Shown piece after piece: positions 52,335-62,687 of a stretch of 64,000 nucleotides of DNA. The notes below the pieces were generated by a model that was not told where the DNA came from, ran no database searches, and was given only the letters and a program-made list of their open reading frames with translations. Made by a program: the position numbers and the translations under genes. Each line of letters begins with the position of its first letter. Within the stretch, counting starts at the first letter, position 1. Origin of the DNA: Microbacterium sp. 4R-513. Its GTDB lineage: Bacteria; Actinomycetota; Actinomycetes; Actinomycetales; Microbacteriaceae. The DNA lies in assembly GCF_011046485.1 (NCBI RefSeq), contig NZ_CP049256.1, positions 2,046,001 to 2,110,000 of the forward strand, read 5' to 3'.

Positions 52335-55261
52335 TCAGCCGCAGGCCTTGACGGCGTAGTTCGCCTTGACCGTCGTCGTCGCACCGTCCGCGGTCGCGGT
52401 CACGCTGACCTCACCGGCAGGCGTCGTCGCGAGGCGCGTCGTGAAGGCGTATGACACCGACTTCCCGGCCGCGAGCGGAGCCGACTTGTCGCCGTAGGCG
52501 GTCGTCACGGCGAGGTTCACCGTGGCGTCGGAGCCGTTGGCGATGCGGGCCGTCAGCGTGACCTTACCGGCGACGCAGCGCGTCTCGGCCGTGACGGTCA
52601 CGTCGAGCACGGGCTCCACGGTGACGGTCGCCTCGACCGGCTGGCGCGAGGCATCCTGAGCGACGCCCTTCACCGTGAACGTCCCGGCCGTCGCGTACTT
52701 CGACGGTGCGATCGCCTCCCACGTGACCGCGGCGGTCTCCAGCGAGCCGTCCTTCTTGGTCAGCTGCGCCGTGGTGGGCAGCGTCGGGGCGACGCCCGCC
52801 TTCGTCGTGGCGGAGAGTGCTCCGACCGACGTGACGGCGATCGCCGGGGCATACGCCTCGAGCACCTTCTGGTACTCCGCGCGGGTGACGGGGATGACCG
52901 TGCCATGGCGGGGCTTGCCGCCGTCGGAGTTCTGCGGCAGGTTCGCCCGCAGCTTGGAGCCGAGGGGCACCCACGAGTCGCCGTTCTCGAGGTCGTTCGA
53001 GCCGAACGGGATGTAGTAGTTCGGTCCGCCGTGGTAGTTCGGCTGGTCGATGAACAGGAACCAGTCGAGGTTGTTCACGTCGCCGTCGTTCGCCGGGAAG
53101 ATGCTCGGGCCCTCGCCGCTCGAGTACGTGCCTCCGGGCTCGCCGTTCGGCAGGCCCGAGGCGACGCGCTCCTTGATGAGGGTCCACTGGTCCGCGGGAC
53201 CGGTCGCCCCCGGGAGCGTGCCCGTGATCGTGGCGAGCAGGTTGGTCGACTTCTCCTCGCGGATGGTCATCGACGCCTCGTCCTTCGTGAAGCGGTAGAA
53301 GACATCTCCGACCTTCGCGACGGTCGAGTCGATCAGGCCGAGGCCCGCCCCGCGTCGGACGTCGCTCCAGATCTTCGGCTCCGAGAACGTCACGAAGTCG
53401 TCGGTCGTCGCGTACATCATCCGGTTGTAGGTGACTGCCGTGCGGTCGGCGGGGTTCGTCGTCGGGTAGAGGTTCGAGGCCCAGAACACGACGAACGTGT
53501 CGAGATCCTCATCCCAGTACGCCTCGGGCGCCCACGTGTTGCCCGCGAAGTCCGACGAGACCTTCACGTGGCGCTGGGCCGACCAGTGCACGAGGTCGTT
53601 CGACTCCCACACCTCGATGTACCGCGAGCCCGAGATCTGCGCAGTGGTGAAGCCGCCGGCCAGACCGTCGACCTTGAGGTCGGTCGCCAGCATGTAGAAG
53701 CGGTCGCCCTCGGGCGCGCGGATGATGAACGGGTCGCGGAGGCCCTTCGTGCCGAGGTCGGAGGTGAAGAGGGGCTGGCCGTTGTTCAGCGTGTTCCACG
53801 CGAGCGCGTCGTTGCCCTTCGAGGCCGCGAGGCTGACGCGCTCGGCGCCGGCGCCCTCACCCGTGAAGAAGGCCCAGACGTAGGCTTCGGTCTTGTCCGA
53901 GCCGCCGGGCATGGGCTGCACCTTGGCCCGGAACTCCTTCGTGCGCGTCGCCGTGCCGTTGGTCGCCGTCGCGGTCAGAACGACGTCCGCGGCGGGCGTG
54001 CCCGCGGCGGGACGCTTCACCTCGATCGTCTTGGAGGTGGCCGTGACCCCGTTGCGGATGGTCGCAAACTCCGAGCCGCTCGTGACCGACCAGGCGATCG
54101 TCGAGCCGAAGGCGCCGGTCGTCGGCACCGAGAAGTTCGTACGGATGTCGTCGAGGTTCGCGGTGGTCACGGCATCCAGGTCCTGCTGCACCTTCGTCTC
54201 GCTCGAGATGTCGGCGGGCACCGTGACGAGGTACGTCTTGGTGCGCGTCTGCGCGCCGACCGTGAAGGTCGCGGTGAGCGTGACGGCGGCGTCGCCGGAC
54301 CCGGCGGCGGGACGGGTGACGGATGCCGCGCCCCCCGTGACCGCGATGGCGGCGTTGTTCGAGGCCCACGAGACCGAGGCGCCGTAGCTCGTCGTCGGCA
54401 GCGTGAAGTTCGCCGTCGCGGTGGCCGGGACGGTGACCCCGCCGACCGCCCGGTCGAGCGCCTCGTCGGAGTACAGCTGCTGCACCTTGGCGCTGTCGAG
54501 CGCCTCGCCGTAGACGGCGTAGTCGTCGACGTCGCCGTTCCAGTTGGCGTCGTTGTAGGTGGAGCGGCCGATGTACGAGACGAGCGACGAGCCGAACGAC
54601 GAGACGTTCCGCGCGATCGCGGTGGTGGTGACGAGCGCGCCGTTGACGTACACGCGGAGCTGGCCGTTCGTGCCGTCGATGACGGACGTGTAGAGCGACA
54701 TGCCGGCGGGGGTGCGGATGCCGGTCGTCGCGGCGTTCGTCGCCCCGGGGCCGACCTCGGTGCCCCACGGGGCCGAGGCGTTGACGGAGTTCGTGACGAC
54801 GGACTTGACGTACCCGCTCGGGTTGGTCGGGTTGAGCAGCCAGTACCCCGAGGAGTACGAGGCGCCCGAGGCGACAGGGGCGCCGATGAACGCCGAGGCG
54901 ACGTTCGCGGGGCCCGACCGGTTGGACATCCACGTCGAGATCGTGAGGTCCTTCTTGCCGACGAGCGCCGTCGTCGGGATGTCGAGGTACGCCGCCGTCG
55001 CCCGGGAGCCGCCCGGAAGGCTCAGCAGGCCGTTCGCGATCGAGCCGCCGGCCTGGCGGAGCGTCGCGTTGTTGCCGTTGCCCGTCACGTCGGCGATCGT
55101 CGTGCCGGCGTCCGCGTCGAACGTGTAGTGGATGAGGGGGTGGCGTCGATGGCCGCGCTCGCCATGGTCGCGGGGACGACGGCGCCGGCCAGCGCGATGG
55201 CGGCCGCGGTCGCGACCGCGGTGCCTCTCGCCAGGAATCGGGATCTGCTGCGCGCTCGCAT
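52335..55261 (-). CDS. Secreted LamG/Ig-like/GH43-family arabinan-type hydrolase, apparent frameshift at the N-terminus
   Basis: 975 residues after correcting a G5 run at 55136-55140 by one base. This joins the signal peptide (MRARSRSRFLARG...AGAVVPATMASA) to LIHYTFDADAGTTIADVTGNGN, the start of a LamG/concanavalin-type lectin domain (to about 240). Two Ig-like (BIg) modules follow (about 255-440), then a GH43-type five-bladed propeller with RDPFIIRAPEGDRFYMLATDL near 506, WAPEAYWDE near 577 and EGPSIF near 713 (Asp/Glu catalytic candidates). Then come an Ig-like-4 module and the conserved two-Cys C-terminal domain (about 892-975). Likely alpha-L-arabinofuranosidase or arabinanase. Confidence 0.82.
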
Positions 55262-55388
55262 GCGCTCGTGCCTCGCTCTCGTGGGGTGGCGGCGAGGCGG
55301 ATGCTCCGTGCCCGACGTCGCCGTCGGGATCGGTGGAGTGTGCGTCGTCGCGCTGCCCTGTCAGCCCTCTCGGGCGGTGGGTCGGGAG

Positions 55389-55446
55389 ATGTTACCGGGA
55401 ACATCCCGGTGCGTACACGGTAAGAGCGCACCTCGTCGACTGTCAA
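55389..55446 (-). promoter_or_regulatory. Promoter and operator of the 52335-55261 gene
   Basis: Minus-strand -35 TTGACA (55446-55441), 18-bp spacer, -10 TACCGT (55422-55417). Directly downstream is the palindromic operator ATGTTACCGGGAACAT (55389-55404), the same class as at 46513 and 55951. A leader of about 125 bp precedes the start codon. Confidence 0.72.
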
Positions 55447-55655
55447 GAGCGGATCGGAGTTCGGCCGTCGACCGCGCTTTCCGGCTTTCGGGATGACTCG
55501 CGCTGCCGTCCGCACGACGCCGTGGCGGCACGCCGGTTTCTGGCGGCTGGCGGGCGGCATGTCGTCGACCACGTCGTGCGGAGGGCCTGCAGTGGCGAGT
55601 GCAGGGTCCGACGGAGAGCGGGGTTCGCCGCCGCGGTCACCCACGATGACACCCG

Positions 55656-55875
55656 CCGAGATGGCACGAATCACGGGCGGGATGCCGCGGCATCCGTCTT
55701 CCAGATCGCACGGATTACCGGGGGATGCCGCGGGCATCGGTCTTCTCTGCGAGCTCGGCGTACCGCGCGAGCCGGTTCGAAGAGCGCGGAGAAGGAGCGC
55801 GCCGATACCCCGGCGAGATCGCACGAATCACGGGCGGGATGCCGCGGCATCCGTCTTCTCTGCGATTTCGGCGCC
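55656..55875. repeat. Cluster of imperfect hairpin repeats with GGATGCCGCGGCATCC cores
   Basis: Two related elements (about 55656-55760 and 55813-55875) share GAGATCGCACGAATCACG-like left arms, the 16-bp perfect palindrome GGATGCCGCGGCATCC, and CTTCTCTGCGA-type right arms complementary to the left ends. A degenerate third unit (ACCGGGGGATGCCGCGGGCATCGG) sits inside the first. They fill the middle of the 753-bp noncoding gap 55262-56014, in which I see no gene. Confidence 0.7.
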
Positions 55876-55950
55876 CTCTTGCCCCGACGGAGCGCGACGT
55901 GAACTGGCCGGCGGGAACAATCACGCGACGCGCGCTAGCCACGATCCGGA

Positions 55951-55974
55951 GTTACCGCTAACGTGAGCGGTAAC
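55951..55974. promoter_or_regulatory. Inverted-repeat operator over the 56015 gene promoter
   Basis: Arms GTTACCGCT (55951-55959) and AGCGGTAAC (55966-55974) around AACGTG. The left part, GTTACCGCTAAC, is a one-mismatch version of the TGTTACC-type operator. A -10 candidate TAACGT (55959-55964) lies in the middle, shared with the 46623 promoter. Confidence 0.7.
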
Positions 55975-56014
55975 AGCCTGTCCGACGATGTTCAGACACT
56001 TGATGGAGAGTGGA

Positions 56015-59000
56015 ATGAGACTGTTCCCCCGGCGCACTGCGGCAGTCGTCGCGACGACGATCGGCGCAATGATCCTGAGCCTCGGCGCCACCGCTGCACA
56101 GGCGGCCGTGCCCGACCAGGGCCTCGTCGCGCAGTACGACTTCACGCAGACGAGCGGCGCATCCGTGCCGAACACGGCAGCGGGGTCGAGCCTCGGCGCG
56201 GCGACCGTGCAGAACCTGCAGGCCTCGGACTGGACGGGCTCGCAGCTGACGCTCCGCGGCGGCGCCAAGACGTCGACCGGCAACTGGGTACGGCTGCCCA
56301 ACGACATCCTCAAGGGCAAGACCTCCGCGACCGTCGTCGCCGAGGTCAAGGCGTCGGCGGCGATGCTCAACGGCTTCCACTTCCTGTGGAACATCGGCAA
56401 CGACTCCTCCGCGACGGAGTATTTCTTCGCGTCGCTGAACTGCGGCTCGGGACGCTCGCCCCTCGTCGGGCTCAAAGCTGCCGGCGTCGAGCGGCTCGTG
56501 CAGTCCGGCTCCTGCGGGGTGACGGCGAACCAGTGGGTGAGCGTCGTCTCGGTCGTCGACGGCGCCGCGGGCACGGCATCCCTCTACATCGACGGCAAGC
56601 GCGCGGCGCAGGGCGCCATGCCCGTCACCCCCGCCGACGTGGTCGACCAGTCGCTCAATGCGATCGGACGCGCTCCGTGGCCCGACCCCCTCTTCCAGGG
56701 TGCGATCTCGGCGTTCCGCGTCTACGACCGCGCGCTCAACGCCTCGGAGATCGCCCAGGTCTCGGACTCGGATGCCCAGGCCCATGCGGCGGAGCTGCAG
56801 GCCCAGGCCCAGGCCATCCTCACGAGCCTCAACCTCGCCGACAGCCAGACGAGCACCGACATCGACCTCCCGACCTCGGGCGGCCGCGTCACGTGGTCCT
56901 CGAGCAACCCCGCGGTGGTCGCGACCGACGGCACCGTCACGGCGCCGCTAGCGGGCCAGCCGTCGGTCCCGGTTCAGCTGACCGCGACGGCGTCCGTGCG
57001 CGGCGTGATCGCGACCAAGACGATCACCGTGACCGTCCTCGCCTCGACCGAGACCGCCGAGCAGCGCATCCAGCGCCTTGCGCAGCGCTTCGTCATCCCC
57101 GCCGTCGTCGAGTCCGGCACGGCCCTCCCCGCCGCTCCCGAAGGCACGACGATCGCCATCCGGGCCACGACCGGCGTCGTCTCGATCGACGACAAGATCT
57201 CGATCACCTCGGCGGAGGCGGTCGACTCGACCATCACCGTCCGCGTGACCGACTCGGCGACGGGGGCGAGCACCGACCGCGCCTTCAAGGTCCGGGTGCT
57301 GCCCGCCGCGACGACGACGCAGCTGCTCGCCTATAGCCGCAACGCGACGACGGTCGGCGAGGCCAACAATGCCGACGTCGCCCTGAGCATGCACCTCGCG
57401 CTCGAGAACGGCGCCGGCTGGACGCCCCTCAACGAGAACTACGGCATCTTCTTCGCCAAGACCTCGGTGGCCCCGCCTGCGAGCGGCACGTCGGACTCCA
57501 TCATCCGGAGCCTCCGCAACCCGCACCTCTTCTACCTCGCCGACGGAGGATATGGCATCGTCGCGACGCGCACCGCGCGCGGCGGTACCTCGGACGGCAC
57601 GCAGACCTCGAGCCTCCTCTTCGCGAAGAGCTCCGACCTCCTGAGCTACCAGGAAGTGGGCTTCGTGAATCTCGGCGTGACGAGCGGCGTCAACGAGCCG
57701 GCCGTCGTGTGGGACTCGGCCTCCAGCCGCTATGTCGTCTCGTGGACCTCGGATGCGGGCGCCCCGTACTACACGACGTTCACCGACCTCGCCGACGTCT
57801 CGACCCGCGGCGCGGTCCTGCGCGGCGCGGTCGGCAGCACCGCCGGCAACCCCGGCGCGGGCGTCGCGAACTACGCCTCGGGCAATTCCGTCCCGGTCAC
57901 CGCCGACGTCGTCGAGGCGCTCGAGGTGCGCTTCGGGCGCATCGCCAACACCGAAGTCGAAGCCCTGGCCGGCGTCGAGGTCGAGCAGGGCGCGAGCCTG
58001 AGCGCGGCCGATCTGCCGCAGCGTGCGCAGCTCTCGTACGACGACGGCACCGACGCGACACGCGCGATCGCATGGGATGCCGCATCCCTCGCCGCCGTCG
58101 ACACGGCCACGCCCGGCACGTACCAGGTGACCGGCGCCGTCAAGCAGCCGCAGTACCCGACGCCTTTCGCCGACGAGCGCGCCGACCCGTCGGTGTTCCG
58201 GTTCGACTGGAACGGCACGACGAAGTTCCTCATGATCGCGACCGACGACCGGTTTGGCAACAACATCGGCTCGGCGCACATGCCGATCCGCGTCGCTGAC
58301 AGCATCGAGGACCTCTCGGACGCCGCGATCGCCGCGGGGCGCAACGTCGAGATCGACCTGCTGAAGCGGGGCGACACCGACGCCGACGGCGCGGCCATGA
58401 CGGGGTGCTTCTGGGCGCCGGAGTTCCACGTCATCGGCGGGAAGCTTTCGATCCTGTTCATGCCCTGCTACAACACCAACGGTGCGCCCGACATGTGGAC
58501 GGGCCGGGCGAGCATCATGCAGCTCAAGCAGGACGCCCAGGGCGACGACCTCGACCCGTCGGTTCCGGCGAACTGGACCAAGCCGCAGAAGGTGCTGCGC
58601 ACCGACGGCTCGATCCTGAACCCCATCCAGAACATCTCGCTCGACATGACGTACTTCGAGGACTCCGGTCAGTCGTACTACGTGTGGCAGATGGTCGGCG
58701 CGCTCTTCATCGCCAAGATGGACCCGGCGAACCCGACGCGGCTGACCTCGGCTCCCGTCCGCATCGGCGTGCCCGAGTACGCGTGGGACAACACGATCGC
58801 CGAGGGTCCCAACGTGCAGGCGCACGACGGAAAGCTCTTCCTGATCTACTCGGGATCGACCGTGGGGGACACGTACACGACGGGCCTGCTGACGGCCACG
58901 GCCGGCCAGAGCGTCGACCTCACGAACCCGGCCGCGTGGGCGAAGCTCAACTACCCGATCCAGAAGTCGGGCCTGTTCAACGGCGCCTGGCAGCTCGGCA

Positions 59001-59506
59001 CGGGTCACGGCATGTGGTCGTACGACGAGGACGACAACCTCATCTACGTGTTCCACGCCCGCACCGACCACAACGGCCTCTCGGGGCGCGACATGTTCGT
59101 GCGCCGCGTGCACTGGGCTGCCGACGGGCTCCCCGTGTTCGACATGGAGGAGGACGAGGAGGTCGCCCCCGACAACCGCACCGTCTCGGTGACCGTCACG
59201 GTCAAGGCTGCTCCGGCCCTCGAGTACACCGCGACCGCCTCGGCGCGCTGCGTGGCAGGGAAGGTCGTGCAGACGGTGACCATCACGAACACGGACGACG
59301 TGGCGCTCGCGCTCCAGACGACCTCGCCGTACGGCTCGAAGGCGACCGCCTCCCTCGCGGCCGGCAAGAGCGTCTCGTACGCGTTCACGACCCGGCTCGG
59401 CACGATGCCCGCGGGGACCGTGAAGGTCGACGCGACCGCGACCGTCGGAGGCAAGGCGGTCACCGCGAGCCAGACCGTCGCCTACCCGCAGGTGAACTGC
59501 GGCTGA
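56015..59506 (+). CDS. Secreted LamG/Ig-like/GH43-like protein with two propeller regions
   Basis: 1163 residues from ATG 56015 (GGAGAG five bases upstream). Signal peptide to about 32. LamG domain about 35-245 (LVAQYDFTQTSG, GGAKTSTGNWVRLPND, LYIDGKRAAQ). An Ig-like module follows at about 265-345. A partial propeller (about 430-600; LRNPHLFYLADGGYG, NEPAVVWDSASSRY) is interrupted by an Ig-like-4 module (about 650-705), after which comes a fuller GH43-type propeller with RADPSVFRF near 724, FWAPEFHV near 799 and AEGPNVQ near 928. The conserved two-Cys domain is at 1078-1163. Probably an arabinan- or xylan-side-chain hydrolase; the first propeller looks degenerate. Confidence 0.8.
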   Translation: MRLFPRRTAAVVATTIGAMILSLGATAAQAAVPDQGLVAQYDFTQTSGASVPNTAAGSSLGAATVQNLQASDWTGSQLTLRGGAKTSTGNWVRLPNDILKGKTSATVVAEVKASAAMLNGFHFLWNIGNDSSATEYFFASLNCGSGRSPLVGLKAAGVERLVQSGSCGVTANQWVSVVSVVDGAAGTASLYIDGKRAAQGAMPVTPADVVDQSLNAIGRAPWPDPLFQGAISAFRVYDRALNASEIAQVSDSDAQAHAAELQAQAQAILTSLNLADSQTSTDIDLPTSGGRVTWSSSNPAVVATDGTVTAPLAGQPSVPVQLTATASVRGVIATKTITVTVLASTETAEQRIQRLAQRFVIPAVVESGTALPAAPEGTTIAIRATTGVVSIDDKISITSAEAVDSTITVRVTDSATGASTDRAFKVRVLPAATTTQLLAYSRNATTVGEANNADVALSMHLALENGAGWTPLNENYGIFFAKTSVAPPASGTSDSIIRSLRNPHLFYLADGGYGIVATRTARGGTSDGTQTSSLLFAKSSDLLSYQEVGFVNLGVTSGVNEPAVVWDSASSRYVVSWTSDAGAPYYTTFTDLADVSTRGAVLRGAVGSTAGNPGAGVANYASGNSVPVTADVVEALEVRFGRIANTEVEALAGVEVEQGASLSAADLPQRAQLSYDDGTDATRAIAWDAASLAAVDTATPGTYQVTGAVKQPQYPTPFADERADPSVFRFDWNGTTKFLMIATDDRFGNNIGSAHMPIRVADSIEDLSDAAIAAGRNVEIDLLKRGDTDADGAAMTGCFWAPEFHVIGGKLSILFMPCYNTNGAPDMWTGRASIMQLKQDAQGDDLDPSVPANWTKPQKVLRTDGSILNPIQNISLDMTYFEDSGQSYYVWQMVGALFIAKMDPANPTRLTSAPVRIGVPEYAWDNTIAEGPNVQAHDGKLFLIYSGSTVGDTYTTGLLTATAGQSVDLTNPAAWAKLNYPIQKSGLFNGAWQLGTGHGMWSYDEDDNLIYVFHARTDHNGLSGRDMFVRRVHWAADGLPVFDMEEDEEVAPDNRTVSVTVTVKAAPALEYTATASARCVAGKVVQTVTITNTDDVALALQTTSPYGSKATASLAAGKSVSYAFTTRLGTMPAGTVKVDATATVGGKAVTASQTVAYPQVNCG

Positions 59507-59518
59507 TCAAGCCCACGA

Positions 59519-59550
59519 AGCCGGGCGCAGACACTCCGTCGCGCCCGGCT
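59519..59550 (+). terminator. Terminator after the 56015 gene
   Basis: Perfect 10-bp arms AGCCGGGCGC and GCGCCCGGCT with a 12-base loop, followed by TTTGTG. It lies 12 bp past the stop codon. Confidence 0.8.
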
Positions 59551-59624
59551 TTGTGCCATTCCGGCCCGCCCATCGCGGCCGGATTCCGCATCACCCGATC
59601 CCTTCCGAACAGGAGAGGCAGCAC

Positions 59625-62585
59625 ATGACGCCGAGGACTCAAGCGGACGGCGCACCCCCGCACGAGCGCAGCCCGCGACGTGCGGCGCGTCGCCGCATCG
59701 CGCTGGCGACGGCCGCCGCCGTGGCATTGGCCGGCGCAGGGCTCCCCGCGGCCATCGCCGCGCCCGCCGTCGCGGCCGACTCCCTCGCCGACGGACTGGT
59801 CGCGCAATACCTGTTCGACGAGACATCGGGCGACGCGATCCGCAACACGGCCGATGGCGCTGCCGCGGCGGGAGACCCGCTCGACGCCATCGTGCGCAAC
59901 TTTGCAGCCGACCAGCGGTCGGAGCCCGGCACGTTGCGGTTCACGGGTGGCGCGAAGACCTCGACCGGCAACTGGGTCGAGCTTCCCGACGACCTGCTGA
60001 AGAGCGCGTCGTCGGCGACCATCTCGATGGACGTCAAGGTCGACCCCACGATGCTCACGACGAACCACTTCCTGTGGAACATCGGAAACGACGCGAACCA
60101 GCAGTACTGGTTCGCCACAGCCCGCGGCGCGCGCTCGGCGATCACGACGGCGTCCGGCGGCGGCGAGCGCAACGGCACGGGCTACGCCGTGACCGCGAAC
60201 CGCTGGCACAGCCTGACGGCGGTCATCGACGCGGACGCCGACACCATCACGCTCTACACGGATGGGCAGCGGTCCGGCGTGGGCACGACCACCCTTACTC
60301 CGGCCGCCATCGCGCAGTCGCTCAACACCATCGGCCGCTCGCCGTGGCCCGACGCCCTCTTCAAGGGCTCGGTCGGCGCCTTCCACGTCTACGACCGGGC
60401 ACTGAGCGACTCGGACGTCGTCGCTCTGTCCGACCGCGACGGAGCGGCGCACGCCGCCGACCTCGCTGCCGCGTCGGCCTCCAAGCTCGCGTCGATCGAC
60501 CTGGGCGACACCGGCGCCGTCACCGGCGACCTCGACCTGTTCACGCTCCGCGGCATCTCGTGGGCTTCCTCGAACCCGTCTGTGGTCACGTCCGACGGCG
60601 TCGTGACGCGGCCGGCGCCCGGCTTCCCGGCGGCGACCGCGACGCTCGTCGCCACGGCGACGACGCGCGGGGTCGCGGCATCCGCCCCCCGCTCATTCGC
60701 TGTGACGGTGCCCGCCCTGACAGCGGCCGAAATCGCCGCTGACCGCGACGCCCTGTCGGTTCCTTCGGTGGTGCGGGGTGACGTCACGCTGCCTTCGCGC
60801 GGCGCAGCGGGCTCGCCCGTCACGTGGACGTCCTCGAACACCGCAGTGATCACGGATGCCGCCGCCGGCGCCAAGGCTGCGGGCGTCGTTACGCGGCCGG
60901 CGTGGGGCCAGCCCGACGTCCCGGTCACGCTCACCGCGACGGTCGGCGCGGGTGCATCTGCGGTCACTCGTGCGTTCGACGTGAGGGTCGCGGCATCCCC
61001 CCGTCCCGCGGCGGACGAGCGGTACGTCTTCGCGTACTTCACGGCCGACACGGTCGCGGGGGAGAAGATCTCGCTTGCCGCGTCGCAGGGGAACAGCGCG
61101 ATGAGCTGGGACGTCCTCAACGGCGGCAACCCGGTCATCACGTCGACGAAGGGCACGACCGGGCTCCGCGACCCGTTCATCCTCCGCTCGAAGGAGGGCG
61201 ACCGCTTCTTCCTCATCGCGACCGATCTCTCGATCGGCGGCGGCACGTCGTGGGACTCTGCGCTCGACGACGGCAGCGCCTACCTCGAGATCTGGGAGTC
61301 GACCGACCTCAAGACCTGGAGCGCCCAGCGCCACGTCAAGGTGTCGGGCCCGTTCGCCTCGATGACGTGGGCGCCGGAGGCGTACTGGGATGAGGCGGCC
61401 GCCGAATACGTCGTCTACTGGTCGTCGCGGGTCTTCCTCGATGCGACGCGTCCGTACGACAAGGCCGGCACGCCGAACTACACGTACTCGAAGGTCATGT
61501 ACGCCACGACCCGCGACTTCCAGACGTTCTCGAAGGCCAAGGTCTGGCAGGACGCCGGCGACCGCATCGACTCGACCGTGATCGAGGACGACGGCACCTT
61601 CTACCGCTTCACGAAGGAGGTCACGGGCTGCGTCGACATCGTGCAGGAGAGCTCCGACGCGCTGCGTGCGCTCTCGCTCCCTGGCGACTACGCGTGGAAG
61701 ACGGATGCCACGTGCATCTCGAAGACGGCCCGCAACACCACCCGCACGACCGAGGGCCCGACGATCTTCCGCGCGAACAAGGGCGACACCGCCCTGCCTG
61801 CGGGATCGACGGAGGGCTTCTACCTCTTCGTCGACGACTTCACGGGCGCCGGCTACCTGCCGCTGTTCACCGAGACGCTCGCGAACCCCCAGTGGCGGAC
61901 GGCGACGGGTGCTCTGCCCAAGTCCCGGCACGGCAGTGTGCTGCCGGTGACGCTGAACCAGTGGGAGTCCGCCAAGGGCGCCGCGCCCACGAAGGTCTCG
62001 ACGACGACGGCCCTTGCTGGGATCTCGGACGGGGACGTCCTCGAGCCCGGCGACGTCGTGTCAGCGTGGGTCACCGCCGCCGACGGCGGCACGGTCGCGG
62101 GATCGGTGCGGTTCCGGTTCGGTGAGTCGACGGTGGATGCCGCGGTCCGGCCGAGCGGCGACGGGTACGTCGCCGAGGCCGTCGTGCCCGACCTCGACGC
62201 GGCGGTGTCGCTCTCCGCTTCGTTCCAGGGTTACGACGTGTTGGCAGGGTCGGATGCCCCGACCGTCGCGGTGACGGTCGGCTCACCCGCGCCGGAGCTC
62301 GCGGTCTCAGGCGCCGTGGTCGCTCGCTGCGTCGCCGGCAAGGTCGTGCAGGCGGTGACCGTGTCGAACGCCGACGACGTCGCGCTCTCGATCTCGATCG
62401 TGTCACCCTACGGGTCGAAGAACCTCGGGTCGGTCGCGGCCGGCAAGTCCGTCTCGACGACGTTCTCGACGCGGCTCGCCGGGATTCCGGCCGGGTCGGT
62501 CGCGTTGAAGGCCTCCGCGGTCGTCGACGGCAAGACCGTCACGCTGGAGCAGCAGCTGCCGTTCGCGGCCGCGGCCTGCAACTGA
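59625..62585 (+). CDS. Secreted LamG/Ig-like/GH43-family hydrolase
   Basis: 986 residues from ATG 59625 (RBS AGGAGAGG). Arg-rich signal peptide, cleavage near APAVAA (about 50). LamG about 55-270 (LVAQYLFDETSGD, GGAKTSTGNWVELPDD), two Ig-like modules (about 285-450), then a GH43-type propeller with RDPFILRSKEGDRFFLIATDLS near 515, WAPEAYWDE near 582 and TEGPTIF near 708. A further Ig-like module (about 790-885) precedes the two-Cys C-terminal domain (900-986, ending CN). Close in architecture and sequence to the 52335 protein, suggesting duplication. It acts outside the cell on plant polysaccharide, probably arabinose-containing. Confidence 0.85.
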   Translation: MTPRTQADGAPPHERSPRRAARRRIALATAAAVALAGAGLPAAIAAPAVAADSLADGLVAQYLFDETSGDAIRNTADGAAAAGDPLDAIVRNFAADQRSEPGTLRFTGGAKTSTGNWVELPDDLLKSASSATISMDVKVDPTMLTTNHFLWNIGNDANQQYWFATARGARSAITTASGGGERNGTGYAVTANRWHSLTAVIDADADTITLYTDGQRSGVGTTTLTPAAIAQSLNTIGRSPWPDALFKGSVGAFHVYDRALSDSDVVALSDRDGAAHAADLAAASASKLASIDLGDTGAVTGDLDLFTLRGISWASSNPSVVTSDGVVTRPAPGFPAATATLVATATTRGVAASAPRSFAVTVPALTAAEIAADRDALSVPSVVRGDVTLPSRGAAGSPVTWTSSNTAVITDAAAGAKAAGVVTRPAWGQPDVPVTLTATVGAGASAVTRAFDVRVAASPRPAADERYVFAYFTADTVAGEKISLAASQGNSAMSWDVLNGGNPVITSTKGTTGLRDPFILRSKEGDRFFLIATDLSIGGGTSWDSALDDGSAYLEIWESTDLKTWSAQRHVKVSGPFASMTWAPEAYWDEAAAEYVVYWSSRVFLDATRPYDKAGTPNYTYSKVMYATTRDFQTFSKAKVWQDAGDRIDSTVIEDDGTFYRFTKEVTGCVDIVQESSDALRALSLPGDYAWKTDATCISKTARNTTRTTEGPTIFRANKGDTALPAGSTEGFYLFVDDFTGAGYLPLFTETLANPQWRTATGALPKSRHGSVLPVTLNQWESAKGAAPTKVSTTTALAGISDGDVLEPGDVVSAWVTAADGGTVAGSVRFRFGESTVDAAVRPSGDGYVAEAVVPDLDAAVSLSASFQGYDVLAGSDAPTVAVTVGSPAPELAVSGAVVARCVAGKVVQAVTVSNADDVALSISIVSPYGSKNLGSVAAGKSVSTTFSTRLAGIPAGSVALKASAVVDGKTVTLEQQLPFAAAACN

Positions 62586-62596
62586 CGTATGCGCGA

Positions 62597-62626
62597 GGGC
62601 CCGTCCGGCTTCGGCCGGGCGGGTCC
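62597..62626 (+). terminator. Probable terminator after the 59625 gene
   Basis: GC-rich hairpin with TTCG tetraloop: GTCCGGC-TTCG-GCCGGGC extended to GGGCCC/GGGTCC, followed by TTCGTC. It starts 11 bp after the stop codon. Confidence 0.6.
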
Positions 62627-62687
62627 TTCGTCGCGCCGGACACGACCTCTGCGCCCTTCCGGACGGGGCGGGCGGCCGAGATCGCAC

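Noticed and set aside
55262..56014. Short open frames in the long gap between the LamG genes
   Set aside because: They coincide with the hairpin repeats and operators, lack ribosome binding sites and have composition typical of noncoding GC-rich DNA.
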